From positions 1 through 44,656 of the forward strand of contig JAJDBG010000004.1 of NCBI GenBank assembly GCA_029261475.1: a stretch of 44,656 bases of DNA. Direction: 5' to 3'. Positions 1 to 8,357 of this stretch are shown one piece after another. The notes beneath the pieces are model-generated. The model worked only from the letters and a program-made list of their open reading frames with translations, did not search any database and had not been told where the DNA came from. Numbering within the stretch: the stretch's first letter is position 1; every line of letters starts with the position of its first letter. The position numbers and the translations under genes are program-made. This DNA is from Nitrospinaceae bacterium (lineage in GTDB: Bacteria > Nitrospinota > Nitrospinia > Nitrospinales > VA-1).

Positions 1-951
1 AACGACCTGTCCTTCATCGTTAACAACATAATCAACTTCGTTCTTGTACATGGAGTGAGCTTTGAGGGCCTGAGAAACACAATGCAGAATTTCGATATTT
101 TTAGGGTCATAAAGATTTTCGACACCCAACAGTTCTTCGACTTTAGCGATGCCATCCTCATTAAGAGCCGCGGTCTTACTTTTCTCCTCGACCGTATAAT
201 GCTTTTCTTTCTTCAAATGAGGAATGACTCCGTTTGCCTCCCCATACTTACTTGTAGACTCTTCAGCAAGCCCCGATATGATGAGAGGGGTTCTTGATTC
301 GTCGATCAAAATGCTATCCACTTCATCTACAATTGCAAAATTAAGTTCACGCTGAGCAAACTGACGGGCATCGTACTTCATATTGTCCCGCAAATAATCG
401 AAACCAAGCTCATTGTTTGTAGCGTACGTAACATCGCACTGATAAGCCTCTCGACGCTCAAGATCATCCAGACTATGGCGAACCACACCCACCGACAAGC
501 CCATAAAATTGTAGAGTTTTCCCATCCATTCCGCATCACGCTGCGCGAGGTATTCATTCACCGTTACGACATGAACTCCCTTTCCCGTCAAAGCATTCAA
601 GTAAACAGGCAAGGTAGCAACCAGGGTTTTCCCCTCCCCGGTTTTCATCTCGGATATCTTTCCTTCGTGAAGAACCGCACCACCGATCAACTGAACGTCA
701 AAATGCCGCATCCCCAGTGACCGAACCCCTGCTTCTCGAACGACGGCAAAAGCTTCGGGCATTATGTCTTCCAGGGTCTCGCCCTGACTGAGACGCTCTT
801 TAAATTCTACAGTTTTGGCTTTCAAGGCTTCGTCGCTAAGCGATACAATGCTCTCCTCCAACGCATTGACTTTATCCACTACCTGACGATATCGTCTTAG
901 CTCGCGTTCGTTCTTCGTGCCAAATATTTTTGAAATAAATCCTAACGCCAT
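1..951 (-). CDS. secA: Preprotein translocase ATPase SecA, N-terminal part (cut by window edge)
   Basis: Reading the minus strand from the ATG at 951 gives 317 uninterrupted codons that run off the left edge. SecA is the cytoplasmic motor that drives unfolded preproteins through SecYEG. Visible marks are the opening [17 protein letters not shown], the Walker A stretch MKTGEGKTL (about residues 102-110), the [14 protein letters not shown] motif (about 177-190) and the Walker B/DEAD-type [14 protein letters not shown] (about 209-222). Only the first nucleotide-binding domain and the start of the preprotein cross-linking domain are present; the rest lies outside the window. No clear Shine-Dalgarno sequence precedes the ATG. 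The upstream neighbour on the same strand is an M23 peptidase, an arrangement common in deltaproteobacteria-like genomes. Confidence 0.97.
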   Translation of the reverse strand, partial: MALGFISKIFGTKNERELRRYRQVVDKVNALEESIVSLSDEALKAKTVEFKERLSQGETLEDIMPEAFAVVREAGVRSLGMRHFDVQLIGGAVLHEGKISEMKTGEGKTLVATLPVYLNALTGKGVHVVTVNEYLAQRDAEWMGKLYNFMGLSVGVVRHSLDDLERREAYQCDVTYATNNELGFDYLRDNMKYDARQFAQRELNFAIVDEVDSILIDESRTPLIISGLAEESTSKYGEANGVIPHLKKEKHYTVEEKSKTAALNEDGIAKVEELLGVENLYDPKNIEILHCVSQALKAHSMYKNEVDYVVNDEGQVV

Positions 952-1251
952 ATTCTAGGTATCTTTAAGATAGTTAAAAGCTGTTATAAATTCTATTCGA
1001 CGACTAACGACTTTCCGTTAAGCTCGCAAATATCAACACGGAAAACCAAAAGAGCCACTAAAGTCAACAAACTTCACAAGAAAAACAGAGTAAAAAAGGG
1101 AGGGTCGAACAAACAGGTAGGATTTGATTTTAATTTTCCTTAAAAAAGCCCCAAGCTTCCTCATTCAGGACCCAAATTTTAGAGCCATCAAAAAATCAAA
1201 AGCCCTCCTCCCAAGGTATTAAAAGGAAGGCAATCTTCCAAAATTTTCAAA
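952..1251. other. Intergenic gap between the M23 peptidase gene and secA
   Basis: AT-rich stretch between two minus-strand genes. It holds the short palindrome TATCTTTAAGATA at 960-972, just upstream of the secA start. No convincing promoter, terminator or open frame was seen. Confidence 0.5.
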
Positions 1252-2181
1252 TCATTCTTCGAAAATATATTTCTTGGGATTCACCGGAACACCATGCAAT
1301 AAAACCTCATAATGAACATGCGCCCCAGTACTACGGCCCGTGTTACCCACCTCAGCTATGACTTGCCCTCGCTTAACCCGGTCACCCACTTTAACCAAAT
1401 GCTTGGAATTGTGCCCATATCGAGTAACCAGCCCGTAACCGTGATCGACCTCCACAACCTTACCGTAGCCATAACCACGACCAGACACGGCCACCACACC
1501 ATCAGCTGTTGCTTGAATGGGGGAACCCAGTCTAGCTGCAATATCAAGTCCCTCATGCCGCTCTCTCAAACCAGTAAAAGGAGATTTCCTAAAACCAAAG
1601 CTAGATGTAACCCAACCACGCACAGGCCAAACGGAAGGCGTTGAAGATAAAAGCGAAGTTTGGTTTTTGAAATATTCGTCCAATTCTTGAAAACTAATAG
1701 CCTGCGCCTTGGCCTGATTGGTCAAGTTCTCTAAACTATAAGAAACTTTCTCAGCCAAATTCTTTGCGTCCTGCTCCAGCGATGTCGAGAAACTTGCGCC
1801 TGCCAAGCCATAAGGGCCACCCACGCCCCAGCTCTTATCATCTGAACTGACAGAATTCTCAAGAGAAGTGATCGCTCTCAGTTTTTTCTCAAATCGCTCC
1901 AGACGCGCCACTTCGTCTTCCATATTACGAACCTGCTTGGAAAACTTTTCGACCTGTATTTTCTGCAACTTGGCTTGACGGTGCAACTCAACCAATTGTT
2001 TTTTTTCTGAAGTGAGCCCCATGTACTTTTTGGAAAAGTACACAGACGTCCCTACGAGTCCCACTGAAAGTATCAAAGCGAATGCTATCGAATATTTAAA
2101 CAGGCGCTTGGAAACCCTGACTCTTTTGGGTTCTGCCGCTGTCCCTGGAAACACCATTAATGTGTAAAAATCCTTATCCAC
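1252..2181 (-). CDS. Membrane-anchored M23 (LytM-type) peptidoglycan endopeptidase
   Basis: A 309-residue protein starting at GTG with a good GGAGG site just upstream. Domains in order: a short cytoplasmic segment, one membrane helix (about residues 30-49), a periplasmic coiled coil (about 56-105), a linker, and a C-terminal M23 domain (about 185-305). The zinc and catalytic residues are intact: H209 and D213 in HEGLD, H257, and the H288-x-H290 pair in GAHVHYE. Members cut peptide cross-links in peptidoglycan, or act as degenerate activators of amidases when the metal ligands are lost. Here the ligands are kept, so real endopeptidase activity is likely. Placement directly upstream of secA is a recurring gene order. 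Confidence 0.93.
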   Translation of the reverse strand: MDKDFYTLMVFPGTAAEPKRVRVSKRLFKYSIAFALILSVGLVGTSVYFSKKYMGLTSEKKQLVELHRQAKLQKIQVEKFSKQVRNMEDEVARLERFEKKLRAITSLENSVSSDDKSWGVGGPYGLAGASFSTSLEQDAKNLAEKVSYSLENLTNQAKAQAISFQELDEYFKNQTSLLSSTPSVWPVRGWVTSSFGFRKSPFTGLRERHEGLDIAARLGSPIQATADGVVAVSGRGYGYGKVVEVDHGYGLVTRYGHNSKHLVKVGDRVKRGQVIAEVGNTGRSTGAHVHYEVLLHGVPVNPKKYIFEE

Positions 2182-2327
2182 GCCACCTCCAAAAAAATTG
2201 GAAAAAAATACACTGATATGCCCGAATAAACTCCCGGCAATATATCTTTAACTCTTTATTTTGTCAATATTTAATTCGATTTTGACCGCCTAAAAAGCTA
2301 GCCATAAATAGTATCCACTGACTTCGC

Positions 2328-3251
2328 TTATTCTTCTGGAAAAACCTTCTTAATTTTATCCCGAGCTTGAAGGTGTTCTGGGTTGAGATCCAGAACCTGT
2401 TGATAATAAAGCTGTGACGTCGCCGTATCACCTTTTTCATCATACAAAAGTCCCAAGCTAAACAAAGCCGGCACGATTCCGGAAATATACCGCACTTCTT
2501 TGTATATTTTTTCTATTTTCAAAAAAGCTTTGATCGTTAAATCCAAATTTTGCTGAGAATAATGCTTGAATCCCTCTTGCCTCAATTCCCGTGCTAAAAC
2601 TTTGGCAAATCCGAGGGCGATTCCCATCTCCCCTTTTTCCACTTGTTCCTTATATTTCCCAACAAACAATTCGGGATGTTCCATTTGCTTATAAATATGC
2701 CGCAAATTTACAAAGAATATAGATTCCTCAGGATCGTTACGAATGGCCTTCCAATTTTTTTCAACCGCAAGCTCATAAAGTCCGCGTTCACTCAAGACCG
2801 CACTCCAGGCATTCCACGCCAGTGCATTTTTGGAGTCGAGTTTCAAAGATGAGTCGAAAAATGATTCGGCCTTCTCCTGTTTGCCTTGATAAAATGCTGA
2901 CAAACCCTGTCCAAATTTTATTTCCGAAGACTGGGGATATTTTTTTGCCAGATGGCTGAGAACCTCATCGGCTTCATCTAGCCTGTCCGCACCATAAAAA
3001 GCCTTTACAAATCCACGCACAATATAGCTATCAGCCCCCTCTTCCTGCACCAATTGCACAAAGTCAGGAATGGCCTTCTCGTATTCTTTATTAGCTAGGG
3101 CTAATTGTGCACGATCACTTAGAGAAAATCCTGGCCTCCCTTGATGAAAATTTTCTTCCGCCTTTAAAGCAGTTAAAGGGAATAAGAGAAATTGCAGGCT
3201 CAATAAGACAGTCAAGATAATTAGTTCTTTTCCGTGAGGACGCATATTCAT
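2328..3251 (-). CDS. Secreted or periplasmic TPR-repeat protein
   Basis: The open frame extends up to 3299, but the start chosen is the ATG at 3251 (MNMRPHGKE), because it places a typical signal peptide at the very N-terminus: a basic start, a hydrophobic core ILTVLLSLQFLLFPL and an ALKAEE cleavage region. The longer frame would add 16 residues of no apparent purpose. Neither start has a strong ribosome-binding site. The mature part is built of helical tetratricopeptide repeats, for example the segment around GQGLSAFYQGKQEKAESFF and the last repeat around QLYYQQVLDLNPEHLQAR. TPR proteins act as protein-protein scaffolds; the partner cannot be read from the sequence. It lies between dnaB and the M23 peptidase on the same strand. 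Confidence 0.8.
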   Translation of the reverse strand: MNMRPHGKELIILTVLLSLQFLLFPLTALKAEENFHQGRPGFSLSDRAQLALANKEYEKAIPDFVQLVQEEGADSYIVRGFVKAFYGADRLDEADEVLSHLAKKYPQSSEIKFGQGLSAFYQGKQEKAESFFDSSLKLDSKNALAWNAWSAVLSERGLYELAVEKNWKAIRNDPEESIFFVNLRHIYKQMEHPELFVGKYKEQVEKGEMGIALGFAKVLARELRQEGFKHYSQQNLDLTIKAFLKIEKIYKEVRYISGIVPALFSLGLLYDEKGDTATSQLYYQQVLDLNPEHLQARDKIKKVFPEE

Positions 3252-3385
3252 AATTGAACGTATTATAAGATCATTCAAATGGAACACATCACAGTTCAAG
3301 CTGTGAGGGCCTTAGATTAAGGGAAATAATATTACCAAGTTTGCAGAATAAGCAATAGATGTGATTTTAAAATTCGCCTTAATTC

Positions 3386-4789
3386 TTAAAAAGGAACTTC
3401 AATGTCATCAGGAAAGGGAGGGACGTTTTCTAATTCGGGTGCATCATCTCTGGAGGTAATGTTATGAAATCGGGTGAATTGATTTTCAAACCCGAGCTTA
3501 ACTTCACCAATAGGACCATTACGTTGTTTGCGAATCAAAATCTCAGAAATTCCAACGTCTTGTGTTTCTGGATTATAAACTTCATCTCGGTAGATGAACA
3601 TTACAACATCCGCGTCCTGCTCAATAGCACCGGACTCTCTCAAATCGGAAAGCATGGGACGCTTATCGGTTCGACTCTCTACAGCACGACTCAGCTGTGA
3701 CAAAGCGATGACGGGTATGTTTAATTCTTTGGCCAAAGATTTTAAGCCACGTGATATTTCAGAAATTTCCAACTGGCGACTCTCCCTGCTAGAGGAAGAA
3801 TGCATGAGTTGAAGATAGTCAATAATGATCAATCCCAGGTTTTGCTCTGCCGCAAGTCTTCGAGTTCGCGCTCTTATCTCCAGGCCTGAAAGCGATCCAC
3901 TGTCATCAATAAAAATAGGTGCCTGCGAAAGTCGAGCACCAGCCTGATGCAACTTAGGCCAATCGCTTTTAGCAATGTAGCCCGTCCGTAGTTTATTGGA
4001 GTCGACACGTGCTTCAGCACATAACATTCGATTGACCAATTGCTCCTTAGACATTTCCAGACTAAAAATAACAGAGGGTGCTTGCGCATGGACCGCTGCG
4101 TGTCGAGCAATATCCAGCGCAAAACTGGTTTTACCCATACTGGGCCTTCCAGCTAAAATGATTAGGTCGGAGGGTTGCAGGCCAGAGGTCATCGTGTCTA
4201 GATCGATAAACCCGGTGGGGATGCCCGTGACCATGCCAGGTTCTTGAGATAACTTCTCGGCACTGTGGATATTGGATTTAACAACATCGGAGACGCGAGC
4301 AAAATTCCGGGTCGTCCTTTTATCCGAAATCTCAAAAATAGTCTTTTCAGCCTGATCCAGAATCTGATCAATGCTTTCAAACTCATTGTAACTATTGGTA
4401 ACGATCTCTGTGGCGGTCTGTATCAAATCGCGAAGGATTTTCTTTTCCTTAACGATCTTGGCGTGATGAGCAACAGCCGAAGCGGTGGGTACAAAATCTT
4501 CCAGAAATGAGAGGTATTCCAGCCCGCCAATCTCTTCAAAAGCTTTTTCGCGACGCAAACCCTCACTGAGGGTGAGGATATCTATCGATAAGTTCTCTTC
4601 GAATAAATGGCGTAGAACGGTATAAATTTTCTGGTGAGACGACTTATAAAAATCCTCTGCCGCCAATGTCTCCAGAGATCGAGCAAAAGCTTCACTGGAC
4701 TTCATGCAAGCACTCAGGACGCTCTGCTCCGCTTCCAAATTATAAGGAGGGAGCTTGTTCTGCGGAATGCTACCAGCGAAGTCCGACAT
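3386..4789 (-). CDS. dnaB: Replicative DNA helicase DnaB
   Basis: A 467-residue protein of normal family length. The N-terminal helicase domain (about residues 13-115) opens with the typical PPYNLEAEQSVLSACM. The RecA-like motor follows, with Walker A GRPSMGKTSFALD (214-226), the Walker B region IIIDYLQLM and the arginine-finger region FIYRDEVY. DnaB is the hexameric helicase at the fork, loaded at the origin and partnered with primase. It sits 27 bases downstream of rplI on the same strand, a conserved arrangement. The last residues, PFPDDIEVPF, closely resemble the acidic tip of SSB (see findings). Confidence 0.97.
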   Translation of the reverse strand: MSDFAGSIPQNKLPPYNLEAEQSVLSACMKSSEAFARSLETLAAEDFYKSSHQKIYTVLRHLFEENLSIDILTLSEGLRREKAFEEIGGLEYLSFLEDFVPTASAVAHHAKIVKEKKILRDLIQTATEIVTNSYNEFESIDQILDQAEKTIFEISDKRTTRNFARVSDVVKSNIHSAEKLSQEPGMVTGIPTGFIDLDTMTSGLQPSDLIILAGRPSMGKTSFALDIARHAAVHAQAPSVIFSLEMSKEQLVNRMLCAEARVDSNKLRTGYIAKSDWPKLHQAGARLSQAPIFIDDSGSLSGLEIRARTRRLAAEQNLGLIIIDYLQLMHSSSSRESRQLEISEISRGLKSLAKELNIPVIALSQLSRAVESRTDKRPMLSDLRESGAIEQDADVVMFIYRDEVYNPETQDVGISEILIRKQRNGPIGEVKLGFENQFTRFHNITSRDDAPELENVPPFPDDIEVPF

Positions 4790-4816
4790 TTTATCTAGGG
4801 GGTGGAACCGCCTAAA

Positions 4817-5332
4817 TCAGGCGGTCTCCGTTGTGGATTCGTCTTCACTCTTTTCAGGAGTCGTCTCCGGTGCTTTTACCGGTGGAGGATTCTCAGCAAC
4901 AACAACCACATTGATTTGAGCAATCACTTCCGGGTGTAATTTATAAGGAGCTTTGAATTCGCCGAGAGTTTTAATTGGCTCATCCAACTGGATCTTTCTA
5001 CGATCAACAGAAATCCCCTTGCCATGCAAAACATCTGCAATATCCTGTGCTGTTACAGACCCGAACAACTTGCCTTGATCGCCAATCTTTTTGGTAATAG
5101 AGCAAATAATTTTGGAAATTTCCAGAGCTTTTTCTTCGGCACCGACTTTGGCTTTTCGTAGTCGTCCTTGAACAATGCTTTTTTGATGATTGAACTGCTT
5201 TAAGTTTTTTGGAGTTGCTTGAATAGCAAGTCCCTTGGGAACAAGATAATTTCGTCCGTATCCGTCTTTCACTTCAACTTCATCGCCGCAATCACCAAGA
5301 CCATCAACATTTTCTTTGAGTAATAACTTCAT
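4817..5332 (-). CDS. rplI: 50S ribosomal protein L9
   Basis: A 171-residue L9, recognisable from MKLLLKENVDGLGDCGDEVEVKDGYGRNYLVPKG and the C-terminal domain ending IAQINVVVVAE. L9 binds 23S rRNA near the L1 stalk base and helps keep reading frame. The core is of ordinary length (about 145 residues). It is followed by a low-complexity acidic tail rich in P, E, S and T (about residues 142-171) that most L9 proteins lack. A good AAGGAG ribosome-binding site precedes the ATG. It belongs to the rpsF-ssb-rpsR-DUF2232-rplI-dnaB run. Confidence 0.96.
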   Translation of the reverse strand: MKLLLKENVDGLGDCGDEVEVKDGYGRNYLVPKGLAIQATPKNLKQFNHQKSIVQGRLRKAKVGAEEKALEISKIICSITKKIGDQGKLFGSVTAQDIADVLHGKGISVDRRKIQLDEPIKTLGEFKAPYKLHPEVIAQINVVVVAENPPPVKAPETTPEKSEDESTTETA

Positions 5333-5375
5333 GATTCCTACCGCTCCTTAATTATAAATAAATGAACTCATCGCG

Positions 5376-6326
5376 TCATTCCGATTGAGAGGGGATCGAT
5401 CTGAGTTTTCTAAAATCCGCCCAAAGGTCGAAAACTCCTACCCCGATAGTGATCCCAATCAAAATCGGCTGTACCATGATGAGAAAGAATGAGACAAACC
5501 AAAATATGCGGGCAAAATTCCGGGTCTGAAGAAAATGAACGACCACGGCCACGCCTTGTAAAAAATACGCGAGTAAAACTACAACTAACAGATTCGTTCC
5601 AACGGCACCCAGTCCGCCCCAAAAAGCAACGTCGCAACCAGCCACAACCAAAAACCAAACCGTTGCTTCAGGAAGATTCCACTGCGAAAACTTGCCGGAA
5701 TGGAATGGAAAATCAATCCGCATCTTTCCCGCAAGCCACAATAAAGAAAAATAATTAGTCAACGCTGTTATCAAAGAGCCAACCATCAACAACGAAGGAT
5801 AAATTTCCGCAAATAGCTTCGCAACCGTACTAAAATTTTTCTCCAGTAGCAGTCGCTCTTCCTCGCTACCCTCGCCCATGGCATTCATGGCGTCTACCGA
5901 AACCTGAATTTGCGCAGAAACTTGTTTTTCAATGAACTCGCCAACCCCAACGTCCTGCTCTGCCAAAAAAACAAACAAGAGCAAAATAGAGACCAAGGTC
6001 GATCCCAGGGCCGAAAAGAATATACATCGATCCAGTGGCTGACTTTGCCTAATACCTTCAGCCATAACCCAAGCTAAAACACCGTATTCAGCAAAGAAAA
6101 CCCTCGCAGGCAAACCGCCAGCAAAGACCAACACGAGCAAAAAAACCAGCCCGATCAAGACCAGCCCCTGGACTCGCCCCACCCGGACATATGTCCAAAT
6201 GATAGGCAGAGGCATCAACACGCCCAGAACCATTCCCACAAAAGGAAAAGCCGCAGTCAGTGCCAATATCCCCAGAATGAGAACCAGCGGTAAAGCTTGA
6301 TCCTTGGGATTAAACGACGGGGACAA
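5376..6326 (-). CDS. DUF2232 (YybS-like) polytopic membrane protein
   Basis: A 316-residue, very hydrophobic protein with about eight predicted membrane helices, beginning at a TTG codon (6326-6324) three bases after the rpsR stop. No upstream ATG is available in frame, and the first hydrophobic helix begins within 12 residues, so TTG is the likely start. Sequence character and position between rpsR and rplI match the DUF2232 family, which is typically found at this point in deltaproteobacterial and Firmicutes genomes. Its molecular role is not established. Close spacing implies co-transcription with the ribosomal genes. Confidence 0.85.
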   Translation of the reverse strand: MSPSFNPKDQALPLVLILGILALTAAFPFVGMVLGVLMPLPIIWTYVRVGRVQGLVLIGLVFLLVLVFAGGLPARVFFAEYGVLAWVMAEGIRQSQPLDRCIFFSALGSTLVSILLLFVFLAEQDVGVGEFIEKQVSAQIQVSVDAMNAMGEGSEEERLLLEKNFSTVAKLFAEIYPSLLMVGSLITALTNYFSLLWLAGKMRIDFPFHSGKFSQWNLPEATVWFLVVAGCDVAFWGGLGAVGTNLLVVVLLAYFLQGVAVVVHFLQTRNFARIFWFVSFFLIMVQPILIGITIGVGVFDLWADFRKLRSIPSQSE

Positions 6327-6329
6327 AGT

Positions 6330-6566
6330 TCAGCGTTCAACCGAAAATGGTAATAAAGCAATATTGCGTGCCAGTTTAACAGCTTCAGTCAAACGTCTTT
6401 GATGCTTCGCACAGTTCCCCGAAATACGTGAAGGAATGATTTTCCCTCTCTCGGAAATAAGTGGCTTGAGTAATTTAATATCAAAGAAGTCGATCACTTC
6501 GACTTTTTCTGCGCAAAACCGACATATCTTCTGAGCAAAGAAACTTCGTTTTTTTGTATAGGTCAT
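6330..6566 (-). CDS. rpsR: 30S ribosomal protein S18
   Basis: A 78-residue S18 with family marks: a basic N-terminus, two cysteines in the [15 protein letters not shown] region (a zinc-type variant), and the conserved core [29 protein letters not shown]18 pairs with S6 on the platform of the small subunit. AGGAAA lies upstream of the ATG. The 91-base gap to ssb can fold on the minus strand into an imperfect hairpin (AAGAC...GTCTT around 6590-6612). The gene lies within the rpsF-ssb-rpsR operon. Confidence 0.96.
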   Translation of the reverse strand: MTYTKKRSFFAQKICRFCAEKVEVIDFFDIKLLKPLISERGKIIPSRISGNCAKHQRRLTEAVKLARNIALLPFSVER

Positions 6567-6657
6567 CTTTTTTCCTAATTATGAGTATAAGACTGACCAG
6601 TCAACGGTCTTAAAATTTTGAATAAAACCGCACTGGTTCAAATTATTTTTAAGTTTG

Positions 6658-7068
6658 TTAAAAGGGAACGTCATCGTCTCCATGCATACTTGGAGAATCT
6701 TGAGCAGGAGAGCCTCCCCCCGAAGATCCGGGATTGTCTCCACGACCACCCAAAAATTGAACGGTGTTGGCTGTTACGTCCAACTTGCTCCTTTTTTGAC
6801 CACCATCGGCCTCCCAAGTGGAAAAACGTAAATAGCCTTCAATAAAGACGGGCCTCCCCTTGCTAAGGTATTCTGAGCAATTTTCACCCTGCTTGCCCCA
6901 AACGGTGATATCGACAAAGCAAGCTTCGTCTTTCCATTCATCACCCTGTTTGAACTTGCGATTGACGGCAATTCCAAAACTAGCCAAGGCCGTTCCACTA
7001 GCCGTATATCTCAGCTCTGGATCGCGGGTTAAATTGCCCATGAGAAACACTTTATTGAAACTTGGCAT
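6658..7068 (-). CDS. ssb: Single-stranded DNA-binding protein
   Basis: A 136-residue SSB. The OB fold spans about residues 1-105 (opening FNKVFLMGNLTRDPELRYT). It is followed by a short glycine-rich linker and the classic acidic tip DDDVPF at the very end, the docking site for replication and repair partners. The ATG lies three bases past the rpsF stop codon, and a GGGGAG ribosome-binding site overlaps the end of rpsF, so translation of the two is probably coupled. Confidence 0.97.
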   Translation of the reverse strand: MPSFNKVFLMGNLTRDPELRYTASGTALASFGIAVNRKFKQGDEWKDEACFVDITVWGKQGENCSEYLSKGRPVFIEGYLRFSTWEADGGQKRSKLDVTANTVQFLGGRGDNPGSSGGGSPAQDSPSMHGDDDVPF

Positions 7069-7071
7069 AAC

Positions 7072-7536
7072 CTACTCCCCGTTCTCATCATTTGATGATT
7101 CGGTTTTAACCGCTGCGGGCTCGCTTTTAACCGCGCTAGCTCTAACGACATCACCATCTTCTGAAGTAACACTACCGCTATTTTCATCATCAGGGCTTTC
7201 TTCAGACTTTGCAGCATCACTGATGCGAGCCAAAGAACGCTCCAAATCTTTATCTGTCAAGCGCAAGACTAAAAATTTAATGATTGTGTCACTCAAGAAA
7301 AAATCTTTCTCAAGTTCAACAACGCGTGTATTTTCACAGGTGTGATAGAAATTCAAATAAATACCAAAGCGATTTTTTTTGACTCGATAAGCCAGTCGCT
7401 TCTTCCCCCAATTTTCAACACTTATAGTGGAACCTTCGTATTTTTTGAAGTATTCTTCCACCTTTTCAATCATTTCTGTGACACCCGCATCATCTAGATC
7501 GGGCTTTAAAATCAAAACTGTTTGGTAAGATCTCAA
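7072..7536 (-). CDS. rpsF: 30S ribosomal protein S6 (TTG start)
   Basis: The longest frame begins at 7605, but the start is placed at the TTG at 7536-7534. It is preceded by a near-perfect ribosome-binding site, AAGAGGAGAA (7541-7550), and gives the family opening MRSYQTVLILKPDL. The resulting 154-residue protein has the S6 fold to about residue 100 (EYFKKYEGSTISVENWGKKRLAYRV is split here by the linker strand), followed by a long acidic, serine-rich tail of about 50 residues. S6 binds S18 on the 30S platform. It is the first gene of the operon. A hairpin at 7560-7582 lies in its leader. Confidence 0.94.
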   Translation of the reverse strand: MRSYQTVLILKPDLDDAGVTEMIEKVEEYFKKYEGSTISVENWGKKRLAYRVKKNRFGIYLNFYHTCENTRVVELEKDFFLSDTIIKFLVLRLTDKDLERSLARISDAAKSEESPDDENSGSVTSEDGDVVRASAVKSEPAAVKTESSNDENGE

Positions 7537-7559
7537 GATTTTCTCCTCTTGGGTTATAG

Positions 7560-7582
7560 CCTCAATTTCGTTTGAATTGAGG
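7560..7582 (-). promoter_or_regulatory. Hairpin in the rpsF leader
   Basis: On the minus strand CCTCAATT (7582-7575) pairs perfectly with AATTGAGG (7567-7560) around a 7-base loop. It ends 9 bases before the rpsF ribosome-binding site. rpsF leaders of other bacteria carry an S6:S18-binding hairpin, so this is a candidate autoregulatory site. The bulged CCG known from that motif is not obvious here. Confidence 0.4.
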
Positions 7583-7605
7583 TGAGGGATTGATAAACGT
7601 TGCAT

Positions 7606-7914
7606 TCTTCCATAAGATTCGATTTAAATCAAGGACTAAGGCGAATTCAAGACAAAAACCAAGGGTAAATTCTGATAAAGAAAAAAACAAACCTCTGCCT
7701 CATTGAAATCGCACCGTATATGGCATCATTATGTTAATTTTCAAGCGAATATCCTTAATCTCTAATACTACATTTAACTCGCTGTAAAGGACCTGGGATT
7801 AATTATTGATATTAGCGTTGCTAAACTTTTCAGGATGATCTAGTTTAAAAATACTTTGTTACATTTACAGAAAAAATCGGTTATAACCGTCGAGGAAATG
7901 AGCAGGGAGAAATT
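7606..7914. other. Divergent intergenic region upstream of rpsF and the 7915 gene
   Basis: AT-rich, between the minus-strand rpsF operon and the plus-strand gene at 7915. It must contain the operon promoter. A weak minus-strand candidate is TTGAAT and TTAAAT 17 bases apart near 7625-7655. A perfect 12-base palindrome at 7878-7889 is listed separately. Confidence 0.4.
7878..7889. promoter_or_regulatory. Perfect 12-base palindrome upstream of the 7915 gene
   Basis: CGGTTATAACCG is fully self-complementary and lies 25 bases before the ATG at 7915, just ahead of the AGGGAGA ribosome-binding site. Its centre, TTATAAC, could also serve as a -10 element. It may be an operator; this is inference from position and symmetry only. 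Confidence 0.35.
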
Positions 7915-8319
7915 ATGTTTCATGGAATAAAAAAACACTTTGCCCTTAAGTCTTATATGAAAAAACTCGGCCCTCTTTTGAAAAAACGATACGGTCGATC
8001 AAAATCATATACACCCGGGCAGGTAAAAAAAACGATTGAAGTGGAAGGTCTGAATCCCCATTACGTCTATTATGGCTACGCAATGTTTTGCCAACAAGAG
8101 CAGTTTCTTCAATTGGCAACTGAGGAAAACAGTGAACTCAACCTTCAAAATTTAAGGCAGGAAATCGGAGATAAATTTTTTGAGGGCGACTCTGGCTTCA
8201 CGCCCGAAGAAGCCTGTCAAACCAGCATTGAAATGAACAGTGGGATCATTGATTTCGGAAACGATGGTGACGGTTTTTCAGGCGGAGACTGTGGTGGCAT
8301 TGATGGCGGCAGTCAGTAA
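7915..8319 (+). CDS. Small hypothetical protein, basic N-terminus and Gly/Asp-rich tail (possibly DUF6559)
   Basis: A 134-residue protein with a good ribosome-binding site (AGGGAGA, 7904-7910). Residues 1-60 are basic and helical (KSYMKKLGPLLKKRYGRSKS, then YTPGQVKKTIEVEGLNPHYV), followed by a segment with YYGYAMFCQQEQF. The final 25 residues are rich in glycine and aspartate, including GDGFSGGDCGG. There is no signal peptide or membrane helix. The pattern recalls the poorly characterised DUF6559 family, but this is from memory and unverified. It is a lone plus-strand gene between two minus-strand blocks. Function unknown. Confidence 0.75.
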   Translation: MFHGIKKHFALKSYMKKLGPLLKKRYGRSKSYTPGQVKKTIEVEGLNPHYVYYGYAMFCQQEQFLQLATEENSELNLQNLRQEIGDKFFEGDSGFTPEEACQTSIEMNSGIIDFGNDGDGFSGGDCGGIDGGSQ

Positions 8320-8357
8320 CCGGCCCTCTACCCAGATTCTTTGCAAATTACGTTTTC

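Noticed and set aside
6860-7345. 161-residue open frame on the plus strand across ssb and rpsF
   Set aside because: It is antisense to two well recognised genes and shows no recognisable protein features.
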